Below the pieces are notes generated by a model, which worked only from the letters and a program-made list of their open reading frames with translations, had not been told where the DNA came from and made no database searches. The position numbers were made by a program, and so were the translations under genes. DNA of 64,000 nt from Euonymus europaeus (lineage: Eukaryota > Streptophyta > Magnoliopsida > Celastrales > Celastraceae), in NCBI GenBank assembly GCA_963580455.1, contig OY756958.1, forward strand, positions 23,882,501 through 23,946,500, in the 5' to 3' direction. Positions 1 to 12,966 of the stretch are shown in pieces. How positions within the stretch are numbered: the stretch's first letter is position 1; every line of letters begins with the position of its first letter.

Positions 1-2400
1 TTTTAGGGTTGATGAGAGAGGACAAAGACAGAGAAGAGAAGATATCATTTCTCCTGTGTAGCCTTTCATTTTCACACACGTCTTTATGTCTTCATCAATC
101 TTCATCCCCATTAAATTAAATACATGGGAAAAATTTTGTGGCAAACAAATCTTGTCATCACGAACATTACAATATTTTTTTGCCTACAAGGGAAAAACTA
201 AAGTACAGAGGCTTCACACCCCTAGGCGTATGCACCAATCGGCCTGTCAATATGTATAGGTGTACCATATATACACCTATTGATACATATTGCATATATA
301 CATTTATATTTTTACTACTAATATTTATTATTATTAATTATCATTATTAATAATCATGGTAAGAAATTTTTTAATTTTTTTCCACCCAGTTCTTATCTAC
401 GTGGCAAAGAATCATAGGCAATAACAAGACATCATCTTTTTTATTATTACAAAAAAATTAAACACTATTATATCTCAAATGTGGGTCCAAAGATAGTGTA
501 TGAGAAATAAAGTAATTAGATAGAGATGGATTTGAGAAGAGGAAAAAAGTTTTTTTTCCTTGTTGAGAAAAAGTGAAAAACAAATATTTGGTAGGCCAAC
601 AAATGGTGTTATTTGGGTTTGAAGTGGTTGTATAGTAGATGGTGTAGAGTGTAGTCACCAACATAGTGTCCTCATGATGTTAACATCTTCAACTCCAAAA
701 AAAAATTCTACTTATTTTTTTCTTTTTGATTCCCTCAAGAGTTGTTCTCATCCTCCCTAGCTAAAATAATTGAAATTAATTAAGCTTGTTTCAACATAGA
801 ATTGGTTGAATTAAAAAAGATAATACTAAGTTGATTATTGGGCATTTTAAAAATAAATTTTAATTTGTATCCCTTGAATGGTCCTTATTCTTATTGGGTG
901 AGTATGAATCTCTCTTTAACCTATATATTATTAACTTTGCATGTATTATTCTAGTGTTAGGATTTTCCACTTTTTCTAAATACCTCAACAAGTCATAAGA
1001 TACTAACATGACCAATTAAATTTGAGTTTACCAATTAAAAGTGAGGCCTACATTGGATATGATTGTTGGTCCGAGGTGAAGCAGTCATGTTTAGGGCGGT
1101 AAGAAAAAACTTGCAAAATTGAAGGCGAATTGTTTGATCGATTTTTTCATTTTTAAAATATTTTATACTAAAATTGATCCAAAAACGAAAAAATGGATAA
1201 AATATTTTGGTCAAAATATGTCAAAAAATTGACTGTTGACACCTTAATATTAGCTTTCTTCCCATCTCTATGTGTGCATATATGTATAGAGAAAGAGAGA
1301 TAGATATAGAGGGAGAGATTGTTGGGGTTGATACTTTTTTTTTTTTGAAGAAAGGTCAAGAGACCTTGAATTGCATTGAAAAATTGATCAATTAACACAC
1401 ACCACCTCTTGGTGTCAGGCTAGACGAAAAGGGAACAAAGCTTTTAACAACACATGAGAACAGCTCCTAATGCAGGAAGAAATGCGAAGGTATAGTTACA
1501 TTTATAAAAAATAAGAGAGGGAGGGCCACTCATATTCATAAACCTCCTTGGTTTTTAAGGGAAATTAATGGAAAATTGCACTCATCAACTTTAAGCTGAT
1601 ACCCCACTCTTCTATTCTTTGTTCACCAAAAATTGCTTTTATTCCGAAGCCAATTAAAGCCACTGCTATTGCTTTTCTTATTTCTTAATTTATAATTTGG
1701 CAACAATTAGTTTTTGAATTAATCAAATGATTTAGCCAAACGCAACATAAATATAAGATCACAACTTATTTGGCCTTGGTAACGTATCAGGTGGCTGAAT
1801 AAGCTATTACAAGATGATTGTTCGTCCGTTCCTTGAGTAATATCTGCATCGGAGAAAAACTCGATATTAAATTATTACTTTTACCAACTAAAACGTCTGT
1901 TGAAAATTATGAAAGTAGGGCATAATGCAACAACATTGATTAGAGAGAACTCTCTTTTTTATTATTATTTTTATCAAAAATTCCTTTTAGAGCATTTGAT
2001 GTGGGACTTGTCTTCTTCTAGAGCATATTGCATCCCAAAACTCACAAACTGTATGTGAATCCTTATCCAGAAGAAATGACAACATTATATATAATCAATG
2101 ACATTATTTTTGGTGAGTTTGGACCCATCAGAAATGTTGCATATCAAAAAAAAAAATTGAAAGTAATAAATATTTTTAGTGAAATTTTTTACTTGTATTT
2201 AATCATAAAGACCAAAATGGACATATAGGTAGAAGCATTTTTTTTAAGCAATATTGTCCTATTTACTTTCTAAAAAAAACACCAATTTTTTCAGTCACAG
2301 TTTAGGAAAAAATAATTTATTTCAATTGATTTTTTTTTAGATTTTGATTATACGTGGAAACTCTAAGTCCACGTCATCGACACATCACCCTCAACTTCTC
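1..2400. other. AT-rich intergenic spacer, no gene recognised
   Basis: No open frame here resembles a protein family, and the short frames are low-complexity. Around 1335-1500 a T-run is followed by a sequence that resembles the reverse complement of a LINE 3' end, like the clearer case near 26.2 kb, but no coding remnant is visible. The right end runs into the probable promoter of the DUF506 gene. Confidence 0.6.
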
Positions 2401-2401
2401 C

Positions 2402-2409
2402 TATAAAAA
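2402..2409 (+). promoter_or_regulatory. Possible TATA box of the DUF506 gene
   Basis: TATAAAAA lies in front of a C/T-rich stretch and about 750 bases before the DUF506 start codon. If used, the mRNA would have a leader of about 700 nt, or a shorter one if a leader intron is removed. That leader would include the short uORFs at 2510 and 2926. Inferred from sequence only. Confidence 0.35.
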
Positions 2410-2925
2410 ATCCAAGCCTATCGCTTGCACTCTCCCCATCACTGTCGACACGCCAGAGACCTCTGAAAAAGCCTCTCACTAATTCATTTCTCAATATCTC
2501 GCCGGAGAAATGAATATTCCGGCGATCATGTCTTTCATAAATATAAACAATGCTCGTCTCCCCGATCATCGCAGCCATGTCTTCCACGAAAAATCTTAAG
2601 TCAAGAAAAGCAATCTTCGACTAATTTCCCGTCTCAAAAGTTATTCGTTTCTCTACCTTGGTTTTTTTTCCTTACTTTTCTGGCCATACTCGGTAGAGCA
2701 AGGTATCCGATTTCGCTTGCAAAATAATTTTGGTAAATTTTAGATATTTTAGAGTTTTTGTGGCCGGATTGCCGGAATGAGATTTTTTTGATCGGGGCGC
2801 GGTGTTCCCCCTTGATAAATGAGGACTGATCCGAGATAACAGTGTTTGGCTGTAGAGAGTTTTGGCAGCTCTGGTAGATTGGAAATGTGCATGAATTTGT
2901 TTGTGATGGCCGTTTCATAACTTGA

Positions 2926-3024
2926 ATGGATTTTGAGTGTTACTGCTTCGTCTCTGGTTCATGTATGTGGCGGATGTACCCCCAAGATTCAGAGTCATTG
3001 AGTAGTCGTTGCGTGTGTCTGTAA
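2926..3024 (+). CDS. uORF in the DUF506 leader, candidate conserved peptide uORF (32 aa)
   Basis: A complete ATG-to-TAA frame lies 130 bases upstream of the DUF506 start. It encodes 32 residues that begin MDFECYCF and end LSSRCVCL. The peptide is rich in Cys, Ser and aromatic residues and does not look like random AT-rich translation. Such uORFs control the main ORF by ribosome stalling or restricted reinitiation. From memory, an Arabidopsis DUF506 locus (At3g22970) has an annotated conserved-peptide uORF, which fits, but I could not compare the sequences. Another short uORF (29 codons) starts at 2510. It could be chance, though the codon content argues for a peptide. Confidence 0.5.
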   Translation: MDFECYCFVSGSCMWRMYPQDSESLSSRCVCL

Positions 3025-3154
3025 ATAATGGAGCAGAACTGACTCTAGCCCTTCAAGCGAGTATAATTAGCAACTTTCAGTTCATCTCTGACCTTTAACC
3101 TTAGGTTTTTAGGTTTTCCGTTTTCGTCACTTTCTGTCATCTGTCTTTAGAGTT

Positions 3155-4538
3155 ATGCCTTTCCCTGTGAAGATCCAGCCAATCGATTCCGATCATCAGC
3201 CTCGCTTCCGACCCGAACCGGCTAAACCTGTGTTGAAATCTCGACTCAAGAGGCTTTTTGACAGGCAATTTCGAGTGTCCTCGGCTGACAAGCCCGGTGT
3301 CGGTGATCAAACACAGTATGTCAAATATGGAACAGTTGCGCAAGAGTTCGAGCCGAGCTCTGTCTGCTTGGCGAGAATGGTGCAGAACTACATCGAAGAA
3401 AACAACGAAAAGCAGCTTCGAGGCCGAAATCGCTGCAAATGTTTCAATGGAAACGGCTCAGATGACGAATTTGATGCGTTTGGCGAGTCGATCAGCGGCG
3501 GATCATCTGGGGATGGCTGGGACTTACTCAAGGTAAAATTTACTCGATTTTACTTGATTCCTTTCAAAGCAAATTAGCACAAATTACCTGTTGAAGATTT
3601 TATAAAATCAGTAACTTTTTATGGAAAGCGAAATCAATTGATGTTCTGTGAACATTTTGTTTGAACAGATTTTGATTCCTTGCCCAAGCGTAGTCGAGAG
3701 AAATCTGTTAGCAGATACTGCGATGATCGTAGAGAAGAACAAGAATCAAAAGCGAAAAGACGATTTGAGAAACATCGTTGCCGATAGCCTGTTCTCTCTC
3801 GGTTACGATTCCTCAATTTGCAAATCAAAATGGAATCAATCCCCTTCTTTTCCCGCCGGTACCTCCCAATTTCTCTCAAAACAATGTTTCTGATCTTCCA
3901 AAAAAATTGAGTAAGATATATAATTTTGTAAATTGTGTACAGGTGAATACGAATATATAGATGTAATCGTGGAAGGGGAGAGATTGTTGGTGGACATTGA
4001 TTTTCGATCGGAGTTTGAAATAGCCCGATCGACTGGTTCTTACAAGGGGCTGCTGCAATCTTTGCCGTATATCTTCGTTGGAAAACCCGAACGGCTCGGG
4101 CAGATCGTATCGATAGTGTCTGAGGCAGCGAAACAAAGTCTGAAGAAGAAGGGAATGCACTGCCCTCCCTGGAGGAAAGCTGGGTACATACGTGCCAAAT
4201 GGTTGTCTCCCTACACCAGAGCTTACCAAAACGACGCCGTAGTTGGAATACAGGAGTCTCCATTCGCCGAAAACCTGACCGCCGTCTCCCATAACTCAAA
4301 AATTGAAATTCAGCAGCAGAAGAAGGCGGCGAGGGAGTGCGGAGAAGTGTACCTGGTATTCGGAGAGGTAACGGACGCCGATACAAAAGTTACAGCGTTA
4401 GTGAAGGCAACTTCCGAGTCATCATCGCCGGTGAGAAATTACTGCGAATGGCAGCCACCGGCGGTGAAACCAAGGAGTTGTGACAGAGGCGCCAGAATAG
4501 TCACCGGATTAGCTACTCTTCTCAGAGAGAAACCCTGA
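3155..4538 (+). CDS. DUF506 (PDDEXK-like) family protein, 3 exons
   Basis: Exons 3155-3532, 3669-3858 and 3943-4538 join in frame to 387 codons. The introns are GTAAAA...ACAG and GTACCT...ACAG. The protein has an acidic, Ser/Gly-rich N-terminal third with the motif SSVCLARMVQNYIEE. The family core follows: GYDSSICKSKW, then EYEYIDVIVEG, LLVDIDFRSEFEIAR, the YKGLLQSLPYIFVG segment and a CPPWRK motif near the C-terminus. This is the plant DUF506 family, distantly related to PDDEXK nucleases. The biochemical role is not established, and some members affect root hairs. The start is chosen because MPFPVKIQPID is the first in-frame ATG and matches the usual family N-terminus. The leader contains uORFs that may lower translation. 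Confidence 0.9.
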
Positions 4539-7082
4539 AAAATTTTGTTGTTTTTTTTTATTAAAAAAAAATACATCTGTTTTTTTTTTCTTTTTTCTTT
4601 CGCTTTCGACTTTGAGTGGCCCTGTTACTGTAGGCAGCAAATCGATTATCGTCTAATAAAACAAATAAAAATGTAAAAAAATGATGTTAAATTATAATAA
4701 TCGATCTCTCCTCTCCTCTCCTCCATGGATAAGACTTGAGACTTTTAAAATGTGATTTTTCATTTAATCCTCAACTAATATAAGGTCTGAAATGTCAAGT
4801 AGATATATTTATTATCCAATTAAAACACGTCACATAATCATATGACTTCTGTTTGGTCAGGAAAAATGTTTCGTTTTCCATTTAAAATATCATTATCCGA
4901 GATTTTAATGTCTATCCGCCACGTCAACATGAATTGTTCGTTTTTATATTTTCACAACTTTTCTCCTTTTCTTTTGATTATTTGGGGTGGGTCTCGTGGG
5001 GAGGAGGCGATAATAATAAAAATAATAAAAATAAATTCTTTCACTACAAGCCGTGATATTCTCTTCGTTTGTTTTTATTTTATTTTTGGGGTTTTGATAA
5101 ATGAATTACATATTACGCCTCTTTTGTTTCAAATCCTGAATTTTGTTCAAACTTCTTATTCACGGCCTCCGGAGAAGTAAAAAGTCTTAAACCTTGTTTG
5201 TGGGATATGGAGTTTGACCGATGAATCTGCCATATTCTGCACACACAAACATTTGACCACCTTAGTTTGGTCAAATCCCATTTCTCTTGGATCAGATTTT
5301 GTACAAGCATTCAAAGGAGATTAACAATGACGTGTTGTCTGGAAAGGGATAAGAGTTGAAGCTAACGTTAGAATCCCATGAATGATGTTTTGTTTTATAT
5401 AATAAAAGAAAGAAGCTAAAACACCTGGGTGATGAAAAAGTATTTATAATCCTGGCACATGGTCCAGTTGGTTTTAGGAGATATTGGTTTTACTAAAAAA
5501 AAAACTCCCATTCTTTTCATATTCTCATATTATAATGAAAGCAATCCTCCACCACTACTCTCTCTCTCTCTCTCTCTCTCTCCCTCTCCAGTTTGAGATA
5601 TGTATGGAGATTGCTTGTGACATTAAACTTCATTTGCTCTTGTCCACACGAAATCAGAGTGAATTCAGTATTTCCTAAGTAGATTAAATTTAGTGTTAAT
5701 ATCTCCAAATATTATATCGGATAATCAATGTCTGCGATAATATCCTATCCTATTTGTCATCGACCCATTCATCACGGGAGTCTGGTCTCTCTGATGTTCA
5801 AGAAAGAGTCAATCAAGAAAACCAGAACAGTTAAGACTTAAGACCAACAACAACTTTTCTGATAAAAAGGCTTAAAACATACATTTTTCCTTCCTTTTAT
5901 TTTAATATTTATATTCTGTTGCATTCACTCTTTATCAGAAGTTTATTGAATTATCAAATATAGGGATCAAATGTCAAGTAATATTTAATGAAGGAAAAAA
6001 AATTCCATGTCTTGGATATCTTTGTGTTGTCCGACTAATATGAAGGTGGGATATATGATAATTGTATTGATAAGAGATGGGTGTTGTCTTTTATCATATA
6101 TACTAACTTGGGTTCTTATTGTGTATTGGTTGGGTTGCTAATTGCTTTCAAAAATTAAAGAGAATAAATGATGAAGAAATTGTGATGACTTGCAAAGGAT
6201 CACCTCTTAAACAAAGTTTTCTATTTATTAAAGAAAAAACAGAATATTTTTATCAAATAAACTAAAAGTTCATTTTTTTAGTGGGCGTGTAATTGTGCTT
6301 GTAATATTTTATACGGAGAAAAAAGAGTTGTAAATAGGGATGTCAAAAATATCCTAATTTGATGGTATTCTTATAATCGTTCTTGAATATTCAAACGGAT
6401 ATATTTTGTTAATTAACAGATCGAGAAACAGATATTGATGAAGTTACGAGTACGATGGCGATTTGTCAAAATCCACTTTGATGTGTATATATGTGTGTTA
6501 ATTTCACTCATATACATACAGTAGGGATGTATGCTTTGGCTTGGGGGTCCACCGTTCATTCAAGAAATCAAATTTAGTTAAAAGTTAAAATTAAAATCAT
6601 AATTCATTTTATATAAATTAAACTCAAAAGTTAAAATTAAACTCATTTTATATAAATTTAGTTTCAAAATCATAATTCATATGTCCAGATGCCCTAAAAA
6701 TTATTTTATATAAATTAAACTCAAAAGTTAAAATTAAACTCATTTTATATAAATTTAGTTTCAAAATCATAATTCATATGTCCAGATGCCCTAAAAATTA
6801 GGGACATTGCCTCCGAACTCTAATCAAATTTTGCTCCTCATATAAAAATTTTACTCTGCCACTAACCAACTCCCTCGATTCATTTTTTGGATTCGCCACA
6901 ACTTAAATATTGAAATTTGTTTTTTATTTATTTACGTCACACTCAGTAAAATTGCCACAATTACTATTGGTTGAGACAAATTAAAAGGTGTTTGGGCCAA
7001 AATTAAAATACTCAACAAATATTTTAAAGAAGACGAGTAAGAAGTTTATCTAATAGACATGAAGGATGAATAAGGAGTCTGA
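4539..7082. other. Intergenic spacer with a CT microsatellite
   Basis: AT-rich sequence without a recognisable gene. A (TC)n tract lies near 5559-5582. The downstream part holds the tandem duplication at 6606-6799, listed separately. Confidence 0.6.
6606..6799. repeat. Tandem duplication, 2 x 97 bp
   Basis: The stretch 6606-6702 is followed directly by what reads as an identical copy at 6703-6799. Both contain ATATGTCCAGATGCCC. The apparent identity of the two copies suggests a recent local duplication in a non-coding spacer. Confidence 0.85.
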
Positions 7083-7497
7083 TGTCGTTTGATATATAAA
7101 ATGGTTTGAGTGATAATGACATTTTGATTCTCACGTTTGGTATGTATAAAAACTGACAATAAAAATGATAATGAAATATTTGTTTTGTCCATTATGTCTT
7201 TTACAATATATGCAGTGTCATTTCAAAAAAAATTAGTTTTTTTATTTATTACATTATTTATTTTATATGCTTAATAAGTCAATACAAAATTTCAGCAAAA
7301 AAAAAGCAAAAATAGAGGGGGCATTAAAGTCATTTTGGTATCAATTACTTGCGGAATGATGTATTTCTATCAAATTGAGATGAAATGAGAATGAAGAGAA
7401 AGAGAGAGGATATTCACTCCACAAAAAATAACACATCAAATGATAAAATAGAATGAGTCATTCCCTATTCCCCATCTATTTTCATAACCAAACGACA
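7083..7497. mobile_element. Possible MITE
   Basis: The ends are inverted: TGTCGTTTGAT at the left, and at the right the complement of TGTCGTTTGGTTAT. The interior is non-coding and AT-rich. I could not find a convincing target-site duplication, so the superfamily is open. Termini of the type GTCGTTTGGT are common in plant hAT-like MITEs. Confidence 0.4.
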
Positions 7498-7667
7498 CCT
7501 AATGCAATGAGCATGGATACAGATAAAAACGTCTTCGCTCCGTTGACATTCGTGGCTCCAAAGCGGGCTATCATGAAAAATCTGTATAGTGTAAACCATA
7601 CCCAATCAAAAATGTTCCTTCACGGGCAAAAGCTCCTATATATATGGGCCAGTAGTGCACTGTGTAA

Positions 7668-8055
7668 GGGCAATTGCAATGGTGGTAAGTTAATGGGCCA
7701 ACAAAGTTAATGTGTTTTGCTGATGTGGCTGTATTGAAAAATGTGTTTTGTTGATGTGGTTGTATTGAGATATGTATTTTGGTGATATGGATGATGATGT
7801 GGCTTGATTTTTTGTAATAAAAGTGGGACCCAGTCTTGATTTTGATGTAAATTTGATGGGGATAGTATGAAGGATAGGAAAATAGTTGGGTTGGATAATG
7901 ATTTTGTATTGGGAGATATGTTTTGCTGATGTGGCAATATTGAAATATGTGTTATGCTGATTTGATTGTATTGAGAGTTGTGTTTTTGTGAGATAGATGT
8001 GGGACCCAAAAACAAAATTGTTGGGCCATTAAAATTGTAACCATTGTAATTGCCC
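7668..8055. mobile_element. PIF/Harbinger-type MITE with TAA target duplication
   Basis: The left end GGGCAATTGCAATGG mirrors the right end (reverse complement GGGCAATTACAATGG). The inverted repeat extends inward past GGGCCAACA. TAA flanks both sides (7665-7667 and 8056-8058), as expected for the 3-bp target preference of the PIF/Harbinger (Tourist) group. The interior holds repeated TGCTGATGTGG-type units and no transposase frame, so it is non-autonomous. Confidence 0.75.
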
Positions 8056-8058
8056 TAA

Positions 8059-9385
8059 TGGACTTCCATTCAATTGGAGTTAGGCTTTGTAATTTAATAG
8101 TCCAGTGGGCTCAAAAGCATCCACTGGTCAAAATATTAAGAATTGAGTATTAATTTGAGTACCGTTAGAGCATAAACTTAACATCCCTCATTTTTTTAAA
8201 GTTCATTCCATTAAATATTAAAAAACCTCATCTAAAGTATCCAGTGTTCCTACCACTTATACTTTAATCTCTTCTTCCTCCTTATTCCCTCACACTATTA
8301 TTGCTATCTCTTTCCTTCTTTGCTGCTTCAATTCAATCTCTATCTCCCTCCAAATATAAAATTCTATAGAGACCCTCCTCATCCTCATCCTCATCCTCAC
8401 TAGTGATTTTCGTTTGTTAATTCGTCCAATCTCTATAGTCTATACAAAGATGTTGTTGAAGAATTGTAAGGACAACCTAAATTTCGCCTACAAAGACGAT
8501 TTTCAAGCGCTTAGTTTAATTCTGGCAGTTAGGGTATTGCTAATTTTTAAACCCCTGTTTGACGCCTAAGATGGAAGGGATTCGCAAAATCTCTGCTTGG
8601 CGCGAACACCTCTAAGTGTTCGAAAGGATTCGCAAATCTCTACCAACTCCTCTTTCTGCACCTTTGAAAATGAAGAGTCAGAAGGGGTTCAGGATTGTAT
8701 TAAATATGAAATTACAAAAATATCTTTATTTTTACATAAATTTGTTAACCAACCTCTCCCAATATAAATAAATTTGTGTATCAAACATTAGTTTACTCTC
8801 ATAAATCTCTCCCAAACCAACACCTCTCTACCCAACCCCTCCTCACCCTCATACCAACCAAACCTAAAAGTGATGATTTGTATATTTTTTTCCTACACCC
8901 AGAGTGCTTGGGTAAATTTCATGATAAATTTTATATTATATATCTTGGTTTGAAGGTGCTAATATTGGCTTTGGGGAGTTCTGTACAACCGGCTTTTTAA
9001 CGACAATTATGTCATCTGGACGGACCGGACCTGAGAGGCTGACAACAATACAACATAAACTTTTTACTGAGTTGTGGGCCGAAGTTAGTATGGGCTTACC
9101 TCTAATTGGGCTTGACATTTCCTAGCAGACCAGGTGTTCGACAATTGCCTGTGTGAAGAATTGCATCACAGCAGTCGAAATAGACCAGTCAAACCACCCG
9201 TCTTCAGAAAATACAAGGCAAGTAAACAAAAAAAAATCAAGGGAACTACATAAATCTTCAATTGTGCCTGTTAATCTGGATCAAACCTTCTCAACAGTAC
9301 GATTACAGACATCAAACATTGTTCTTAAACAAATGACATTCATAAATTAATTACAATAGAAAGAGTAAACAATGAATGGGGGGTT
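8059..9385. other. Intergenic spacer before the KCS 3' end
   Basis: AT-rich sequence with CT-rich stretches near 8230-8400. No open frame is credible. The last part (about 9150-9385) is expected to carry the KCS 3' UTR, since that gene reads leftward. Confidence 0.5.
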
Positions 9386-11089
9386 TCAATTATTAGAAAC
9401 ATTAATGGCTTCCACTCTAGGCACATGAACAGGGAACTCATGAATCTCATCAATCCAAGGATTCTTCTCTTTTGCAGGGTTGATTGTCCTCAATGCCTTC
9501 CACACGGCACTGTTACACTTGAATCCTGAACCAAATGCAATCTGCCATGTCCTATCACCCTTTCTGATCCTCCCTTTGGCTTCAGAGTAAGCCAATTCGT
9601 ACCACAATGAGCTACTGGAAGTGTTTCCAAATCTGTTGAGTGTCATTCTTGATGGCTCCATATGCCACTCTGAGAGCTCAAGATTCTTCTCCAACTCATC
9701 CAACACTGCCCTTCCTCCAGCATGAATACAGAAATGCTCAAAAGCCAACTTGAAATCAGGAATGTATGGTTTGATTTTCATCTTAAACACTTTCCTCGCG
9801 ACCAAAGTTGCTAAGAAGAGAAGTTGCTCTGACATTGGAAGGACTAATGGTCCTAGTGTTGTGATGTTGGTCTTGAGTGCTTCACCGGCCACTGCCATAA
9901 GGTCTTTTGAGAGGGCAACACCAATTTCTTTTTTGCAATCCTCTTGTTGGAAAACACAATTGTAGCATTTGTCATCGGCACCCTTGTGTGTACGGACAGT
10001 GTGAACGAGTTGGTACTTGGATCGCCTGCGGTCGGATGATCTGTTTGAGAGAAGGATTGCTGCACCACCCATTCTGAAGAGGCAGTTTGATACAAGCATA
10101 GATCTTTCATTCCCAAAATACCAATTGAGAGTTATGTTCTCCATGCTTACCACTAAAGCATAAGAGTTGGGATGCACCTGTTCGAATAAAACAGCACAGT
10201 GCAATTCATTAACAGTGCAAAACCCACATTTATTTTGTGTAAATCTAGCACTGACTGCAATCAAAGAAAATAGAGAAGAATTGTGACAAACCTGTAGGAG
10301 TTGTTTGGCAAGATCAATTGAAATAAGACCAGCACTGCAACCCATACCACCAAGATTAAAGCTTAATATGTTCCCTCTAAGCTTGTAATGATTCACAATC
10401 ATTGCAGACAGAGACGGTGTCGGATTAAACAAACTGCAATTCACGACAAGAATCCCAATATCTTTAGCCTTAACCCCGGTTTTGGACAAGAGTTCGTCGA
10501 TTGCATTGAACATAACAGTCTCTGCTTCCTTTCTTGCCTCTGCCATACACGGGTTTGGTGGGATCCGCAGCACTGCTTCGGGCAAGTAAGTCTTTTGACC
10601 CAAACCAGACCTCTCGATAATTTTCTTCTGGAAGGCCAAATTCTCCTCCGTGAAGGACCCAGCAAGTGTTGATCTCTCTATGAAAACCTCTCTCGTGCAT
10701 ATACGTTCAGCAGGAGGCTTGTAACATGAAAAATCTACTAAGTAGACTTTCTTTGGTCTACTTGTGAAAAACAGAGTAACCAAGAAGACAATAAGACCAG
10801 AACACAGAGTTGCAGACACAAAATTAAACTGCAGGTGGCTCCACAGCTGCATAAAATTCTTTAAAGTGAAAGTAGAAAGATGAGCTGAAGAAATCAGTAA
10901 GAGTGGCAACAGGAGGAGATACATAGCATTAGAGATCAAGTAATGGTAGCCCAATTTCACATATTTCAATCTGACTGATAAGAGATAGTTTGGCATCTTA
11001 TTTGCCCGCCCTTCATCTACAACAGTGGATTCTGGTCTTGGGTTAAGCCAATTCTCTCCTGCCATTATTGAAATAAAAAGGCAACCCAA
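9386..11089 (-). CDS. KCS20: 3-ketoacyl-CoA synthase, KCS2/KCS20 type
   Basis: This is the condensing enzyme of the ER fatty acid elongase, which joins malonyl-CoA to acyl-CoA to make very-long-chain acids for wax and suberin. Two hydrophobic N-terminal segments follow the [13 protein letters not shown] motif. The FAE1/type III PKS-like domain has the catalytic Cys in GGMGCSAG, His in [10 protein letters not shown] and Asn in RFGNTSSSS. The frame is open over 567 codons, but 10178-10291 (114 nt, GTTTGT...ACAG on the minus strand) is an intron. Removing it joins LLQ to [11 protein letters not shown], as in the family, giving exons 11089-10292 and 10177-9386 and 529 residues. In that protein the triad is C251, H418 and N451. 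A second Met at residue 9 (MAGENWLN) is an equally good start. The sequence fits the KCS2/KCS20 clade best, and the symbol reflects that. Confidence 0.93.
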   Translation of the reverse strand: MGCLFISIMAGENWLNPRPESTVVDEGRANKMPNYLLSVRLKYVKLGYHYLISNAMYLLLLPLLLISSAHLSTFTLKNFMQLWSHLQFNFVSATLCSGLIVFLVTLFFTSRPKKVYLVDFSCYKPPAERICTREVFIERSTLAGSFTEENLAFQKKIIERSGLGQKTYLPEAVLRIPPNPCMAEARKEAETVMFNAIDELLSKTGVKAKDIGILVVNCSLFNPTPSLSAMIVNHYKLRGNILSFNLGGMGCSAGLISIDLAKQLLQVCHNSSLFSLIAVSARFTQNKCGFCTVNELHCAVLFEQVHPNSYALVVSMENITLNWYFGNERSMLVSNCLFRMGGAAILLSNRSSDRRRSKYQLVHTVRTHKGADDKCYNCVFQQEDCKKEIGVALSKDLMAVAGEALKTNITTLGPLVLPMSEQLLFLATLVARKVFKMKIKPYIPDFKLAFEHFCIHAGGRAVLDELEKNLELSEWHMEPSRMTLNRFGNTSSSSLWYELAYSEAKGRIRKGDRTWQIAFGSGFKCNSAVWKALRTINPAKEKNPWIDEIHEFPVHVPRVEAINVSNN

Positions 11090-11920
11090 AAACCCACCTT
11101 AAATATCCAAAAAAGTTGGAGTCTTTGATTGGGATTTGAGAAAGGAAAGAAAATTGAAGTGCCCCAGAAGAACTCACTTAATTAGGTACAATAAAGATTT
11201 GGGTAAGAAACACAAACCCAGATGAAAATTTTAAATTGTGAACCAGAGAGAATGAGAGCACAAATTGATAAATTGGGAAAGAAAGAGTGAAAGAATTGGA
11301 AACAATAGAGTTTTCTTGCAAGAAAGTGAGGGTGAGAGTGTATGAATTTAAAGGGATGGACAAATGGTGGGAGGATGCAACTACCCCAACGAACATTTAA
11401 TTGTTAAACCACCGTGTGCATTCAATTTGCCAACCCGGAAATTAGCGGGAATTCCTGAGGAGCTGTTTCCCCTCTAAACATTTGACCTACTTTTACCTAC
11501 TTATTTCCCTCTTTGCCATCTCCTTCTAATGCGAATGCTTTGGTCACAGGTGCAAAAGTTGACTGGTATTACACATTTTGGTGAACTACATGACACATTG
11601 TGTCTTAATTAACTTAAAATTAAATTATAATATTCTTATGCCTTTGAACAATTCTTGAATGCAATTTGAATTAGTGTTCTTACAACATAGTTAACCCTCA
11701 TCGGGTCGCGACCCAGACCCGATCCGGAGCTGTAATCTCAAAACCTATTGATTCCGTTTCTTAACCAATATATACACGATACCTAATTCAAATCTTGGGA
11801 TAAAATGAGAGTCACAAATTAATTTTTTAACATCGTTCTTCTATTCAATCTGATAAGGACCTGTTGCCAGAACTACCTAGCCCTTCTAAGAATTCACCAG
11901 GAGGTTTGCTAAGGATAAAG
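11090..11920. other. KCS 5' leader/promoter region and spacer
   Basis: The first 300 bases upstream of the KCS start are purine-rich on this strand, hence CT-rich in the KCS sense, which is typical of a plant 5' leader. Beyond that the spacer is AT-rich with no recognised gene or clear TATA box. Confidence 0.4.
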
Positions 11921-12922
11921 GGTCTGTTTGTTATGCAATTATATTTCACAACTTAAAGCTGTGAAAAATGCTGTGCTTTTAGCTGTTAAAAATGCTGTGT
12001 AAAAAGTTGTGGGGCCCACAGCTTTAAGCTGTGTAAAATGCTCTGAGATGTTTGGTTCACTTTTTTTACATTAGCTTTTTGTTTTGATATTTTATGTGAA
12101 ATGACAAAAAAGGGCATTGTTATAAAAGAGTAATAATATTGAATAAAAAATTTAATTAGACACATAACTAGAGTTCTTACATGACATTTTAGAAATATTT
12201 GTTACACACAATAGTGGAAACGGTGACTTTTGTGTGTATGAACCTAAAAAGGAAACAATTGTTTTTTGAAAACAAGATTAAGGAACTTAATTCAAATGAA
12301 GTGCTCTTCTGTTCAAGTGATTAGCCATTTTGATGTGGATTTAACTGTGCTATGATTAGCAAAAGCACTTGTCTTTGGTATTGGTTATACAAAAGGAAGT
12401 GTTATCCAACAACAGTAAAGGAGAAGCTTCCCACTCACGAAAAAGAAACCCCAACATTCCCAAGAAAGCAAGCAATAGCAGCGGCATTCAAGAAAGCAAA
12501 CATTAAAGAAAAGCACTACAGACAAACAAGTCTGCAATGGCCTTCAGATGCTCTCTTGGCCTCTCTCTTCTTCACTACACGATGACCCGCAATGAAGAAA
12601 AACACATGAATTTTAGTTCAGAAAACTCCATATCAAACAAAATTAATACACCCAGCAAAGTCCCTTTGATTCACAGCTCTGATATGCTACTACAATACAC
12701 CAAAATCAACAAAATCAGAATCAGAATCAGAATTCACCGCAACAGCTAAAAGTGCAGAAGTACAGCTCCATATCAAACCCAGACAGTGAGAGACGGAAGA
12801 TCTGAGAAACCACCAAGATTGATAGAGGGAGAGACCACTGAGAGTATCGCAGTGAGAGACGGAAGATCTGAGAAACCACAAACAGTGAATCGCAGATGAG
12901 TAGTACAAGAACTTCAAATCCA

Positions 12923-12966
<44 letters not shown>

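Noticed and set aside
3634..4386. 250-codon minus-strand open frame opposite the DUF506 exons
   Set aside because: It is the antisense of recognised exons and has no protein-family features.
10178..10291. Real 38-residue insertion in the KCS enzyme
   Set aside because: GT and AG ends, a pyrimidine-rich 3' side, and a perfect family match across the join favour an intron.
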